A stretch of 64,000 nucleotides of DNA, taken from assembly GCF_004341515.1 (NCBI RefSeq), contig NZ_SLZF01000010.1, forward strand, positions 274,850 through 338,849, given 5' to 3'. The DNA is from Allobosea sp. BK604 (GTDB taxonomy: Bacteria > Pseudomonadota > Alphaproteobacteria > Rhizobiales > Beijerinckiaceae). Shown piece after piece: positions 1-9,407 of this stretch; the first letter of the stretch is position 1, and each line of letters begins with the position of its first letter. A program made the position numbers and the translations under genes. The notes under the pieces were generated by a model. The model was not told where the DNA came from. It did no database searches and saw nothing but the letters and a program-made list of their open reading frames with translations.

Positions 1-152
1 CGCACACCTCGCTGCATGTCTTCGGCACCCTGGTCGCGCTCGCCCGCGCCTCCGGCCTGGCGGCGCTGATCGCGACGCATAATCTCGATCTCGCCCGCCG
101 CATGGACCGGCAGGTGACGATCCGCGACGGGCTCGTCGTGCCACTGGGCTAA
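1..152 (+). CDS. lolD: LolD-type lipoprotein-releasing ABC transporter ATPase, C-terminal end (partial)
   Basis: The gene enters from the left edge; the codons from position 3 give 49 residues up to TAA at 150-152. The visible part contains an ATHNLDLARRMDR stretch, which fits the H-loop histidine and following helix of ABC ATPases of the LolD class, and ends in a short RDGLVVPLG tail. LolD is the ATPase of LolCDE, which releases lipoproteins from the inner membrane for transport to the outer membrane. A lolD gene directly before dnaE is common in Rhizobiales, and this supports the name. Another MacB/LolD-like ATPase cannot be excluded from so short a fragment. Confidence 0.75.
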   Translation, partial: HTSLHVFGTLVALARASGLAALIATHNLDLARRMDRQVTIRDGLVVPLG

Positions 153-416
153 ATCGCGGCGCGGGCTTTCTGCCTTACCATCGCTGACCTTGGCGCCGCC
201 GCCCCTCCGTGCGCGCGGCTGCTGACCGTTTCTGACACCGCCCTTGCGATGATCCGCCATCGACCTGATGGCAGCGCGCCGTTTCTTAATCGCCGAAAAC
301 GAATATTAAGCGTGCGTTAACTGGCCCATCGATCGAACAGCCTGCGACAAGCCGCAGAGATTGACGAGAACAAAACAAGAATTAAATTGAACATATCAGG
401 AACTCAGGAGATGATC

Positions 417-527
417 ATGGTTCTGGCACGCAAACTGGCGCTCGGACTGGCGGAACTCGCTTCGCTCGGCACCTTCCTCGGCATGATCTGGCTCTGGGCG
501 GCGCTGCTGTCCGGCCCGAACGTCTGA
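417..527 (+). CDS. 36-residue hydrophobic peptide, putative single-pass membrane microprotein
   Basis: This short ORF starts at ATG 417, six bases after a clear AGGAG (406-410), and stops at TGA 525-527. An in-frame ATG at 411 sits directly on the Shine-Dalgarno sequence, so 417 is the better start. The product has a short basic N-terminus (MVLARK) followed by about 24 hydrophobic residues rich in Leu, Ala and Gly with two Trp, then a SGPNV end: a typical single membrane helix. The AT-rich leader before it contains TTGACG (361-366) and TAAATT (383-388) at 16-base spacing, a possible promoter. It lies between lolD and dnaE. I do not recognise the family; function unknown. The strong ribosome-binding site is the main evidence that it is translated. 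Confidence 0.55.
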   Translation: MVLARKLALGLAELASLGTFLGMIWLWAALLSGPNV

Positions 528-642
528 ACCGCGCCATCCACAAGGGGCGCAATGTCCTCTCGACTGTGCTCGCGCCCGGCCGCCATATGATGCGCCAGGA
601 CTGCGCGAGTCGCGCAGGGAGGATACGAAGGATGAGGGCGGC

Positions 643-3600
643 ATGAATCGCGAGAACGGCCGCATCATCGACGAGGTGGGTTTCGTCCATCTCCACGTAC
701 ATTCCAGCTATTCGCTGCTGGAAGGCGCGATGGTCGTCGGCACGATCGCCAAGCTTGCCGCCACCGACGGTCAGCCCGCACTGGCGCTCACCGACACGAA
801 TAATCTCTTCGGCGCGCTCGAATTCTCGGAGAAGCTCGCCAGCTCCGGCCTGCAGCCGATTGCCGGCGTGCAGTTGTCCGTCGATTTCGCTGACGAGGCC
901 GAGGGGGGACGCAAGCCCGTCCAGCAGGCCATCCCGCATATCGTCCTGCTCGCCATGACCGAGGCAGGCTATGGCAACCTGATGAAGCTCGTCACCGAGG
1001 CGGCGCTGGCGAGCGGCGGTGCCTCGCAGCCGGTCTCGACGCTGGAGAAGCTCGCGGCCCATCATGAGGGCGTCATCGCGCTGACCGGCGGCTTCGGCGG
1101 GCCCGTCGACGCCGCCCTGCGCAACAACCAGATCCCGCAGGCGAAGGCGCGTCTCGCCAGCCTCCAGGCCATTTTCGGCGACAGGCTCTATGTCGAGCTG
1201 CAACGCCATGGCCGCGACGGCGAGGCGGCGCTCGAGGCGCATCTGCTCAAGCTCGCCTATGATGCCGATCTGCCGATCGTCGCGACCTGCGAGCCGTTCT
1301 TCGCCAAGCCGGCCGATTTCGACGCACATGACGCGTTGCTGGCGGTCGCCGAGGGGCGGCTGGTCTCGGATGGCGAGCGCCGCCGCGTTACGCCCGAGCA
1401 TTATTTCGCCACCCGCGCCGAGATGAAGCGCCGCTTCGCCGATCTGCCGGAGGCGCTCTCCGCGACGGTCGAGGTCGCGATGCGCTGCACCTGGCGCGTC
1501 ACGACGCGCAAGCCGATTCTGCCGCGCTTCGGCGAGGAGGGCCGCGACGAGGCCGAGGAACTCCAGGCCCAGGCGCAGGTCGGCCTCGCGGCCCGGCTCG
1601 CCAAGCACGGCCCGGCCTCGGGCTTCACGGTCGAGGATTATGACAAGCGGCTCGCATTCGAGCTCTCGATCATCACCCGGATGAAGTTCCCGGGCTATTT
1701 CCTCATCGTCTCGGACTTCATCAAATGGGCCAAGGCCCATGACATTCCGGTCGGGCCGGGCCGCGGCTCGGGCGCGGGCTCGCTCGTCGCCTATGCGCTG
1801 ACCATCACCGACGTCGATCCGCTGCGCTTCGGCCTGCTCTTCGAGCGCTTCCTCAACCCGGACCGCGTCTCGATGCCGGACTTCGACATCGACTTCTGCC
1901 AGAACCGGCGTGAAGAGGTGATCGAGTACGTCAAGCTCCATTACGGCGAGCAGCGCGTCGCGCAGATCATCACCTTCGGTACGCTGCTCGCCCGCGGCGT
2001 GCTGCGCGACGTCGGCCGCGTGCTCGAGATGCCCTATGGCCAGGTCGACAAGCTGACCAAGCTCGTGCCGCAGAATCCGGCCAAGCCGATCTCGCTGAAG
2101 GATGCGATCGAGGGCGAGCCCAAGCTGCAGGAGGCTGCGGCCGACGAGCCGACGGTCGCGCGCCTGCTCGAAATCGGCCAGAAGCTGGAAGGGCTTCACC
2201 GCCATGCTTCGACTCACGCCGCAGGCGTGGTGATCGGCGACAGGCCACTCGAGCAACTCGTCGCGCTCTCGGTCGATCCGCGCACCGGCATGCGCGTCAC
2301 CCAGTTCAACATGAAATGGGTCGAGCAGGCCGGGCTGGTGAAGTTCGACTTCCTCGGCCTCAAGACACTGACGACGCTGACCACGGCGGTGAAGCTGATC
2401 GCGCAGCGCAACATCGCGATCGATCTGGCGCAGCTGCCCTTCGACGATCCGCCGACCTACGCGATGCTGGCGCGCGGCGAGACGGTCGGCGTGTTCCAGG
2501 TGGAATCGGCGGGCATGCGCAAGGCGCTGGTCGAGATGAAGGCCGACCGGATCGAGGACCTGATCGCGCTCGTCGCGCTCTACCGACCGGGCCCGATGGA
2601 TAACATCCCGACCTATTGCCGGCGCAAGCTCGGGTTGGAAGATCCGACCTATCTCCACCCCGGCATGGAGCCCTTCCTGTCGGAGACGCATGGCATCATC
2701 GTCTACCAGGAGCAGGTGATGCAGGTCGCGCAGGCGCTCTCGGGCTATTCGCTCGGCGAAGCCGACCTGCTGCGCCGCGCCATGGGCAAGAAGATCAAGG
2801 CCGAGATGGACGCCCAGCGCGAGCGTTTCGTCAAAGGCGCGCTCGAAGGCGGCTTGAGCAAGGATCTCGCCTCCGAAATCTTCGACCTGCTCGCCAAATT
2901 CGCCGATTACGGCTTCAACAAGAGCCACGCGGCCGCCTATGCCGTGGTCGCCTTCCAGACCGCCTTTCTCAAGGCGAACTACCCGGTCGAGTTCCTGGCG
3001 GCGTCGATGACGCTCGATATGGGCAATACCGACAAGCTCTCGGAATTCCGCCGCGATGCCGAGCGCCTCAAGATCACCGTCGAGCCGCCCTCGATCAACC
3101 GCTCCGGTGTCGAGTTCGATGTCGCCGACGGCGCGATCCGCTATGCGCTCGGCGCGATCAAGGGCGTCGGCCGCGCCGCCGTCGAATCGGTCGTTACCGC
3201 GCGCAATGCCGGCGGCCCGTTCAAGGACCTCGCCGATCTCGCCCGCCGCATCGACACCAAGCTGGTCAATCGGCGCACGATCGAGGCGCTGATCGCGGCC
3301 GGTGCGCTCGATCCCCTGGAAAAGGACCGCGCTCGCGCGATGGCCGCGATCGACGGCATGCTGGCGCTGTCGAATCGGACGCGCGAGGCTGCTGCCGGCG
3401 GGCAATCCGAGCTCTTCGGCGGCGGCATGGTCCAGGAGGCCTTCCGCATTCCGCCGACCGAGCCCTGGTCCCCGGCGGAGCGGCTCCGGCGCGAGCACGA
3501 TGCTGTCGGCTTCTTCCTCTCCGGTCACCCGCTGGATGAATACGAGCATGTGCTGAAGCGGCTGCGCGTGCAGCGCTTCGCCGATTTCGCCCAGGTCGTG

Positions 3601-4110
3601 CGTGCCAACGGCACGTCGGTCGCCAAGGTCGCGGTGTCGGTCATCGACAAGTCGGAGCGGCGGACCAAGTCGGGCTCCAAGATGGGCATCGTCAATCTGT
3701 CCGATCCGAGCGGGCAGTTCGAGGCCGTGCTGTTCTCGGAAGGCCTGCAACGCTATCGCGACTTCCTCGAGCCCGGGAAGGCCCTGGTGCTGCGTCTCAG
3801 CGCCGTGCTCGACGGCGACGATGTGCGGCCGCGCATCGAGGATGTCGAGGTGCTCGACGATCTCGCCAATCGCCAGAAGCAGGACCTGCTGATCTATCTG
3901 CGCGACGACAAGGCGCTTGCCAGCATCGCCGAGCGCGTGAAGCCCCGCGGCGATGGCAGCCGCGCCGATGGTCGCGTCTCGCTGATCATGATCCTCGACG
4001 ACGGCGCCCAGGAGGTCGAGATCGAGCTGCCCGGCCGCTACGGCGTTAACCAGCAGATCGCCAATGCGGTTCGTGCAGCGCCCGGTGTCATCGACGTCCA
4101 GCTGCGCTGA
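643..4110 (+). CDS. dnaE: DNA polymerase III alpha subunit
   Basis: Replicative DNA polymerase catalytic subunit, 1155 residues, the normal length for DnaE1. An N-terminal PHP domain is marked by HLHVHSSYS at residues 16-24. The polymerase active site shows GPGRGSGAGS at 371-380 and the acidic motif PDFDIDF at 412-418. The tandem HhH and OB-fold regions follow; the OB part contains the residues around NLSDPSGQFEAVLFSEG. The protein assembles with the tau complex and the beta clamp for chromosome replication. It stands alone on the plus strand after the small peptide gene and ends before a 10-bp hairpin at 4115-4141. The start at 643 leaves a slightly long N-terminus before the PHP motif; a GTG further in is possible. 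Confidence 0.97.
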   Translation: MNRENGRIIDEVGFVHLHVHSSYSLLEGAMVVGTIAKLAATDGQPALALTDTNNLFGALEFSEKLASSGLQPIAGVQLSVDFADEAEGGRKPVQQAIPHIVLLAMTEAGYGNLMKLVTEAALASGGASQPVSTLEKLAAHHEGVIALTGGFGGPVDAALRNNQIPQAKARLASLQAIFGDRLYVELQRHGRDGEAALEAHLLKLAYDADLPIVATCEPFFAKPADFDAHDALLAVAEGRLVSDGERRRVTPEHYFATRAEMKRRFADLPEALSATVEVAMRCTWRVTTRKPILPRFGEEGRDEAEELQAQAQVGLAARLAKHGPASGFTVEDYDKRLAFELSIITRMKFPGYFLIVSDFIKWAKAHDIPVGPGRGSGAGSLVAYALTITDVDPLRFGLLFERFLNPDRVSMPDFDIDFCQNRREEVIEYVKLHYGEQRVAQIITFGTLLARGVLRDVGRVLEMPYGQVDKLTKLVPQNPAKPISLKDAIEGEPKLQEAAADEPTVARLLEIGQKLEGLHRHASTHAAGVVIGDRPLEQLVALSVDPRTGMRVTQFNMKWVEQAGLVKFDFLGLKTLTTLTTAVKLIAQRNIAIDLAQLPFDDPPTYAMLARGETVGVFQVESAGMRKALVEMKADRIEDLIALVALYRPGPMDNIPTYCRRKLGLEDPTYLHPGMEPFLSETHGIIVYQEQVMQVAQALSGYSLGEADLLRRAMGKKIKAEMDAQRERFVKGALEGGLSKDLASEIFDLLAKFADYGFNKSHAAAYAVVAFQTAFLKANYPVEFLAASMTLDMGNTDKLSEFRRDAERLKITVEPPSINRSGVEFDVADGAIRYALGAIKGVGRAAVESVVTARNAGGPFKDLADLARRIDTKLVNRRTIEALIAAGALDPLEKDRARAMAAIDGMLALSNRTREAAAGGQSELFGGGMVQEAFRIPPTEPWSPAERLRREHDAVGFFLSGHPLDEYEHVLKRLRVQRFADFAQVVRANGTSVAKVAVSVIDKSERRTKSGSKMGIVNLSDPSGQFEAVLFSEGLQRYRDFLEPGKALVLRLSAVLDGDDVRPRIEDVEVLDDLANRQKQDLLIYLRDDKALASIAERVKPRGDGSRADGRVSLIMILDDGAQEVEIELPGRYGVNQQIANAVRAAPGVIDVQLR

Positions 4111-4114
4111 ACGG

Positions 4115-4141
4115 AGCCCCTGCCGCAGGCTGGCAGGGGCT
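4115..4141 (+). terminator. Hairpin after dnaE, possible weak terminator
   Basis: Perfect 10-bp inverted repeat (AGCCCCTGCC / GGCAGGGGCT) with a 7-base loop, four bases after the dnaE stop codon. No T-run follows, so it may act as an mRNA end stabiliser rather than an intrinsic terminator. Confidence 0.4.
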
Positions 4142-4181
4142 GGGTCTAGGCTTCGACGGTCACTGCTTCGGAGGGCCCGTC

Positions 4182-4553
4182 ATGCTCGATGCCAATTTCA
4201 TTCTGCTCTATGTCGACAGCCCGGCTGCCAGTGCGCGCTTCTATGCTGATCTGTTTGGCGCCGAGCCGCTGGAGCAGTCGCCGACCTTCGCGATGTTCGC
4301 GCTGCCCTCCGGCGTCAGGCTTGGCCTATGGTCGCGCCACACCGTCGAACCTGCTGCCGCGGCGGCGGGCGGTGGCGGCGAGATCGCGACCGTGGTCGCT
4401 AGCGCCGAAGCGGTGAATGCCGTCCATGCCGACTGGAAGGCGCGCGGCCTGACCATCCTGCAGCCGCCAACCGATCTCGATTTCGGCCGCACCTTTGTCG
4501 CGACCGATCCGGACGGCCACCGTTTGCGGGTCTTCTTCCCGTTCGAAGGCTAG
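4182..4553 (+). CDS. Small VOC (glyoxalase/bleomycin-resistance fold) protein
   Basis: A 123-residue single-unit VOC-fold protein. The N-terminus (MLDANFILLYVDSPAASARFYADLFG) is the first beta-alpha element of the fold, and the C-terminus (FVATDPDGHRLRVFFP) is the usual last strand with the DPDGH signature. Members are metal-dependent isomerases, dioxygenases or drug-binding proteins, and the substrate cannot be told from sequence. The gene is 71 bases after dnaE on the same strand. Its stop codon TAG (4551-4553) is also the first three bases of a 104-bp repeat element. Confidence 0.85.
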   Translation: MLDANFILLYVDSPAASARFYADLFGAEPLEQSPTFAMFALPSGVRLGLWSRHTVEPAAAAAGGGGEIATVVASAEAVNAVHADWKARGLTILQPPTDLDFGRTFVATDPDGHRLRVFFPFEG

Positions 4554-4654
4554 AGCATTTCCGCGTTTCTCCGAATCGTGAAAATTCTCTATCTCCTTGT
4601 TTCGGCGCATTTTCTTCACGCGAACCGGTGCCCACTTCGCTCGAAAATGCTCTA
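4551..4654. repeat. 104-bp palindrome-ended intergenic repeat (family A)
   Basis: Begins TAGAGCATTT and ends AAATGCTCTA, perfect 10-base terminal inverted repeats. The right end, read on the minus strand, shares about 36 bases with few mismatches with the element at 55072, including GGCACCGGTTCGCGTG. The first three bases are the stop codon of the VOC gene. This type of repeat is common between genes in Rhizobiales as I remember them. Confidence 0.75.
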
Positions 4655-4798
4655 GGGTCCGGTTCGTCGGCGTCCCTCTCCAGCAGCACGCCTGCGTTGT
4701 GCCGGCTATTGGTTGCGTGCGGCGATTGATCGCGCTAGCGAGTGCCGCGGGGGGACAGGAGTGGCAGCGCTCGTGCTGCAACAAAGGACTATGCCGAC

Positions 4799-5188
4799 AT
4801 GATTTCAAACACGAAGCCGCTTGTTCTCGCCGCCGTTCTGGCGTCATTTTCCGTTCCAGCTTTTGCCCAGACCCAGGCCGATCAGATGGCCGTCGCGTAT
4901 CAGGCCGCGCGCAACCAGCTCGGCATTCTCGGCTATTGCAGCGACAAGGGCTTCGTCGGCGCCGATGTCGTCGAAATTCAGAAGAAGCTGGTCGGCATGA
5001 TCCCGGCCCCGGCCGACAAGAGCGGCGGCGATACCGCCGAGGCAGCGGGCAAGAAGGGCACCATCTCGGCCATGGGCATGACCCAGGATATCGAGGCCGT
5101 GGCCAAGGCGCAGGGCGGCACGGCCCAAGCGTTCTGCACGCAGATCGGCGCTGCCATCAAGCAGGCCGGCGCGGCGCTCCCGAAGTAA
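4799..5188 (+). CDS. Small exported protein of the alphaproteobacterial 'ESAT-6-like' group
   Basis: A 129-residue protein with a clear Sec signal peptide (MISNTKPLVLAAVLASFSVPAFA, cleavage after AFA near residue 23). The start at ATG 4799 places the signal peptide at the N-terminus; an upstream in-frame ATG at 4742 would add 19 charged residues in front of it. The mature part has AARNQLGILGYCSDKGFVG and a second Cys near FCTQIG, so a disulfide is possible, and it ends in QAGAALPK. I recall similar short Rhizobiales proteins annotated as pore-forming ESAT-6 family, but true homology to mycobacterial ESAT-6 is doubtful and no function is shown. It lies downstream of a family A repeat and upstream of an exported TPR protein. 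Confidence 0.75.
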   Translation: MISNTKPLVLAAVLASFSVPAFAQTQADQMAVAYQAARNQLGILGYCSDKGFVGADVVEIQKKLVGMIPAPADKSGGDTAEAAGKKGTISAMGMTQDIEAVAKAQGGTAQAFCTQIGAAIKQAGAALPK

Positions 5189-5297
5189 GCCGGTTCCTCT
5201 GAAGCGTGGTCCGCGCCGGCTGCATGTCGGTGCGGACCTCTGCCGCCTCGCCCGGTCCGGGCGTGGTCAAGCCAGCTGGATGTTGAAAGGCCGGCGA

Positions 5298-6203
5298 ATG
5301 CCGAAGCTCCGCGACGAAATCGGTCGCCTTATTCTGATTCCGGCTGCGGCTCTGGTGATGGCGGGCGGAATGACGGCGCATGCCGGACCAGCGGAAGACG
5401 CTCTGCCGCGGCTGAAGGACATCCATCGCCTGGTGATGGATCCCTTGCGAAGCTTCAGCATCAGCGCGACGCTGGCCGAACTCGACGGGTTCGAGCGCGA
5501 TCTTGCCGGCACGGCGCCGGACGGTATCGCCCGCGGCGAGCTCAACTATCTGCGTGGTTTCATTCTTTATCGTGCCGGCAGGACGCAGGATTCGCTGGCG
5601 CCAATGCGCGAGGCCCTGCGCATCGATGCGCTGACCTCGTTCCTGCCCGGTTCGGAGCGGACGCGGGCTCTCTACCGGCTGGCCAATCAGGCCGAGATGC
5701 TGAAGCAATGGCCGCTCGCGATCGAGACCTACCGGCAGGTGCTGCCGCTCTTCGATGCTGATCATGAGGTGACGCCGAACCAGCGGCTGGGCACGCGCGA
5801 GCGGCTGGCCTTCTGCCTGCACGAGGCCAAGCGCTTCATCGAGGCCCGCCAGCTCAATCAGGAGGTGCTGGAAGGCGGCGAGCAGCTCTTTGGCCTCGAA
5901 AGCGAGAAGCTTCTGGTAGTGATCACCAATCTCGCCCAGAACAACTACGAGCTTGGCGATTTCGTCGGCGCCCGCGCCATGCTCGAGCGCCGGCTGGCGA
6001 TCGCCGGCAAGCATGGCGACGAGGCCCGGGTCGAGGACAGCCTGTTCCAGCTCGGCGTGCTCGCCTTCGAGCAGGGACAGCGGCAGGAGGCGGAGAGCTT
6101 CATGCGGCGCCGGCTGGCGCTCGCGGAGAAGAGCGGCAATGCCGGCCGCATCGCCGAGGCAAAGGACGATCTCGATATCCTCTATCAGAAGCTCGGCCGC
6201 TAG
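5298..6203 (+). CDS. Exported tetratricopeptide-repeat protein
   Basis: A 301-residue protein with an N-terminal signal peptide (MPKLRDEIGRLILIPAAALVMAGG, ending in AHAG). GAAAGG upstream favours ATG 5298 over ATG 5280. The rest is helical with TPR-like pairs: GELNYLRGFILYRAGRTQDSL, ALYRLANQAEMLKQWPLAIETY, VITNLAQNNYELGDFVGARAML and LFQLGVLAFEQGQRQEAESF. It is probably a periplasmic scaffold; its partners are unknown. The neighbouring small exported gene may be cotranscribed. The stop codon TAG (6201-6203) is also the start of a repeat copy. Confidence 0.75.
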   Translation: MPKLRDEIGRLILIPAAALVMAGGMTAHAGPAEDALPRLKDIHRLVMDPLRSFSISATLAELDGFERDLAGTAPDGIARGELNYLRGFILYRAGRTQDSLAPMREALRIDALTSFLPGSERTRALYRLANQAEMLKQWPLAIETYRQVLPLFDADHEVTPNQRLGTRERLAFCLHEAKRFIEARQLNQEVLEGGEQLFGLESEKLLVVITNLAQNNYELGDFVGARAMLERRLAIAGKHGDEARVEDSLFQLGVLAFEQGQRQEAESFMRRRLALAEKSGNAGRIAEAKDDLDILYQKLGR

Positions 6204-6230
6204 CGCATCGGCCCGAAGAAGGGATTTCGG
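6201..6230. repeat. Truncated copy of family B repeat
   Basis: The first 16 bases, TAGCGCATCGGCCCGA, are identical to the start of the element after lpxB (21916), and similarity fades after about 30 bases. It starts with the stop codon of the TPR gene. Confidence 0.6.
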
Positions 6231-6427
6231 CCGTTGGAAGCAGCCGGCGCGCAGACACGGAGCGCGATGACGCCGTCGACGCCTTGCTTTCCCGGCTCAT
6301 AGCGTGTAAGGCGCACGCCATCCCACATGGGGAGCATCGCCTCGTTCCTGAGGCGTTCCGGTGACTTGGCAGCCCATGCCTCGTTCATTCGCACCCCAGA
6401 GGCTCAACCGGAAGGACGATAGACACC

Positions 6428-7432
<1,005 letters not shown>

Positions 7433-7485
7433 GCCGGGTTGGCGGCGTCATCCTGACGTCGCAAAACGCGATTGTTTGAGTGATC

Positions 7486-7518
7486 AGCGCCGACGGCCGG
7501 AAACGGAGCGTCGGCGCT
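7486..7518 (+). other. Hairpin between rpsB and tsf
   Basis: A 10-bp stem (AGCGCCGACG / CGTCGGCGCT) with a 13-base loop in the rpsB-tsf gap. It has no T-run, only TCCCC. It could act as a partial attenuator or processing site between the two genes, as is known in this position in E. coli; that role here is inference. Confidence 0.45.
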
Positions 7519-7612
7519 TCCCCATCACGCCCCGGGCGTGACGAGATTTCGAGAACGTGCCTGAGCGTCGCTCACTCCGCAGGCCGGGCACAGGACAGCA
7601 AGGAACGGACAG

Positions 7613-8536
7613 ATGGCTGCGATCACCGCCGGCATGGTGAAGGAACTCCGCGACAAGACCGGCGCGGGCATGATGGATTGCAAGACCGCGCTCGCCGCGA
7701 CCGATGGTGACATCGAGGCCGCCATCGACTGGCTGCGCACCAAGGGCCTGGCCAAGGCCGCAAAGAAGGCCGGCCGCGTCGCCGCCGAAGGCCTTGTCGC
7801 CGTGGCCGTCTCGGGCAATCGCGGCGTCGTGGTCGAGGTCAATTCCGAGACCGACTTCGTTGCCCGCAACCTCGAGTTCCAGGCGCTCGCCCGTTCCATC
7901 GCCGATGTCGCGCTCGAGCGTGGCGGCGATGTTGAGGCGCTCAAGGCCCATCATTATCCGGGCGGCGGCACCGTCGCCGACGCCATCGCCAACGCGATCG
8001 CCACGATCGGCGAGAACATGACCCTGCGCCGCGTCGCCGAGGTCAAGGTTTCGGCCGGCGTGATCGGCCAGTATGTCCATGGCTCGGTTGCCGATGGCCT
8101 CGGCAAGATCGGCGTCATCGTCGGCCTGGAATCGACCGGCAACACCGACGAGCTCGCCCAGCTCGGCCGCCAGCTCGCCATGCATGTCGCGGCGACCAAC
8201 CCGGTCGCGCTCGACCTCGCCTCGGTCGATCCGGCGGTGCTGGAGCGCGAGAAGGCGATCCTGGCGGAGAAGAATGCCGGCAAGCCCGCCAACGTCCTCG
8301 AGAAGATCGTCGAGAGCGGCCTGAAGAGCTACGCCAAGGAATATTGCCTGCTCGAGCAGGCCTATATCCATGACGGCTCGAAGTCCGTCAGCCAGGCGCT
8401 CAAGGAGGCCGAGAACAAGGTCGGCGGCCCGGTCAAGCTCACTGGCTTCGCCCGCTTCGCGCTCGGCGAGGGCATCGAGAAGGAAGAGACCGATTTCGCG
8501 GCCGAGGTCGCTGCCGCCGGCGGCACCACCGGCTGA
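7613..8536 (+). CDS. tsf: Translation elongation factor Ts
   Basis: Guanine-nucleotide exchange factor that recycles EF-Tu. The 307-residue length is standard. The N-terminal UBA-like domain carries the EF-Ts signature ELRDKTGAGMMDCKTAL, and the core has VNSETDFVARN and the VIGQYVHG region. It follows rpsB on the same strand and is closed by a strong terminator at 8613-8640, so rpsB-tsf look like one transcription unit with an internal hairpin. Confidence 0.97.
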   Translation: MAAITAGMVKELRDKTGAGMMDCKTALAATDGDIEAAIDWLRTKGLAKAAKKAGRVAAEGLVAVAVSGNRGVVVEVNSETDFVARNLEFQALARSIADVALERGGDVEALKAHHYPGGGTVADAIANAIATIGENMTLRRVAEVKVSAGVIGQYVHGSVADGLGKIGVIVGLESTGNTDELAQLGRQLAMHVAATNPVALDLASVDPAVLEREKAILAEKNAGKPANVLEKIVESGLKSYAKEYCLLEQAYIHDGSKSVSQALKEAENKVGGPVKLTGFARFALGEGIEKEETDFAAEVAAAGGTTG

Positions 8537-8612
8537 GAAATCTCGGGCGAGACCGTGTGAGATAGATCACAGATCTCACAGGCTTCGCCTCAATACCGTG
8601 GATGAGCCATCG

Positions 8613-8640
8613 AAAAGGCCGCGCTCAGCGCGGCCTTTTT
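8613..8640 (+). terminator. Intrinsic terminator after tsf
   Basis: GC-rich stem GGCCGCGC / GCGCGGCC with a TCA loop, flanked by A-run and T-run (AAAA ... TTTTT). A textbook rho-independent terminator 76 bases after the tsf stop and just before pyrH. Confidence 0.9.
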
Positions 8641-8696
8641 GTAAGAAGACAGGGTCGGCGCCGAATCGCGCCTCCCTAAAGATGCGGAGAAAGCCG

Positions 8697-9404
8697 GTGA
8701 GACCTAAGCGCGTTCTTGTGAAGCTCTCCGGCGAAGCCCTTGCAGGACCTCAAGGTTCCGGTCTCGACGGTTTGACGCTGACGGAGCTCGCCGCCGACAT
8801 CGCCAAGGCGGCGCATGAGGGGGTCGAGATCGCCATCGTCGTCGGTGGCGGCAATTTCTTCCGCGGCCTGCAGGGCCTGACCAAGGGGCTCGACCGGACC
8901 AGCGCCGATTCGATCGGCATGCTCGGCACCGTGATGAACGCAATCGCGCTCGAGCATGCGATCGAGATCGCCGGCGCTCCGGCCCGCGCCATGTCGGCGG
9001 TGCCGATGCCCTCGCTCTGCGAGAGCTATGCCCGCCGGCGCGCGCTCGACCATCTCAGCAACGGCAAGGTCGTCATTCTCGGCGGCGGCACCGGCAATCC
9101 CTATTTCACCACCGATACGGGCGCTGCCCTGCGCGCGGCCGAGCTCGATTGCCAGCAGCTGCTCAAGGCGACGCAGGTCGACGGCGTCTACACCGCCGAC
9201 CCCAAGAAGGATGCGAGCGCGACCCGCTACGACCGGCTGACCCATGCCGAGGCGATCACCAGGGATCTCAAGGTGATGGATACCGCCGCCTTCGCGCTGG
9301 CGCGCGATGCCGGGCTGACCATCGTCGTCTTCTCGATCGCCGAGGCGGGCGCGCTCGCGGCCGTGCTGCGCGGCGAGGGCAGGGCGACCTATGTCACGCC
9401 CTGA
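8697..9404 (+). CDS. pyrH: Uridylate kinase
   Basis: UMP kinase of pyrimidine nucleotide synthesis (UMP + ATP to UDP + ADP), a hexameric amino-acid-kinase-fold enzyme. Motifs: RVLVKLSGEALAG at the N-terminus, VVGGGNFFRG, and GGGTGNPYFTTDTGAALRA. I take GTG 8697 as the start because GGAGAAA lies seven bases before it; the alternative ATG 8682 has no visible ribosome-binding site and adds five residues. The predicted length of 235 residues fits the family. The usual neighbour frr is separated here by an oppositely oriented VOC gene. Confidence 0.95.
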   Translation: MRPKRVLVKLSGEALAGPQGSGLDGLTLTELAADIAKAAHEGVEIAIVVGGGNFFRGLQGLTKGLDRTSADSIGMLGTVMNAIALEHAIEIAGAPARAMSAVPMPSLCESYARRRALDHLSNGKVVILGGGTGNPYFTTDTGAALRAAELDCQQLLKATQVDGVYTADPKKDASATRYDRLTHAEAITRDLKVMDTAAFALARDAGLTIVVFSIAEAGALAAVLRGEGRATYVTP

Positions 9405-9407
9405 GGC

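Noticed and set aside
415..3750. A 1111-codon open frame on the minus strand opposite dnaE
   Set aside because: It is exactly antisense to dnaE, has no domain I can recognise and is rich in Arg, Ala and Glu, as expected for a shadow frame in GC-rich coding DNA. Similar long antisense frames opposite bamA, gltX, trpE, ppiD, recG and mfd were rejected for the same reason.
6200..6394. A 64-codon minus-strand ORF ending at the repeat before rpsB
   Set aside because: Its third-position GC content (about 75 percent by my count) is below that of the neighbouring genes, no ribosome-binding site is evident, and it would occupy the rpsB promoter and leader. Its TAG lies in the same repeat end, but that alone does not make it a gene.
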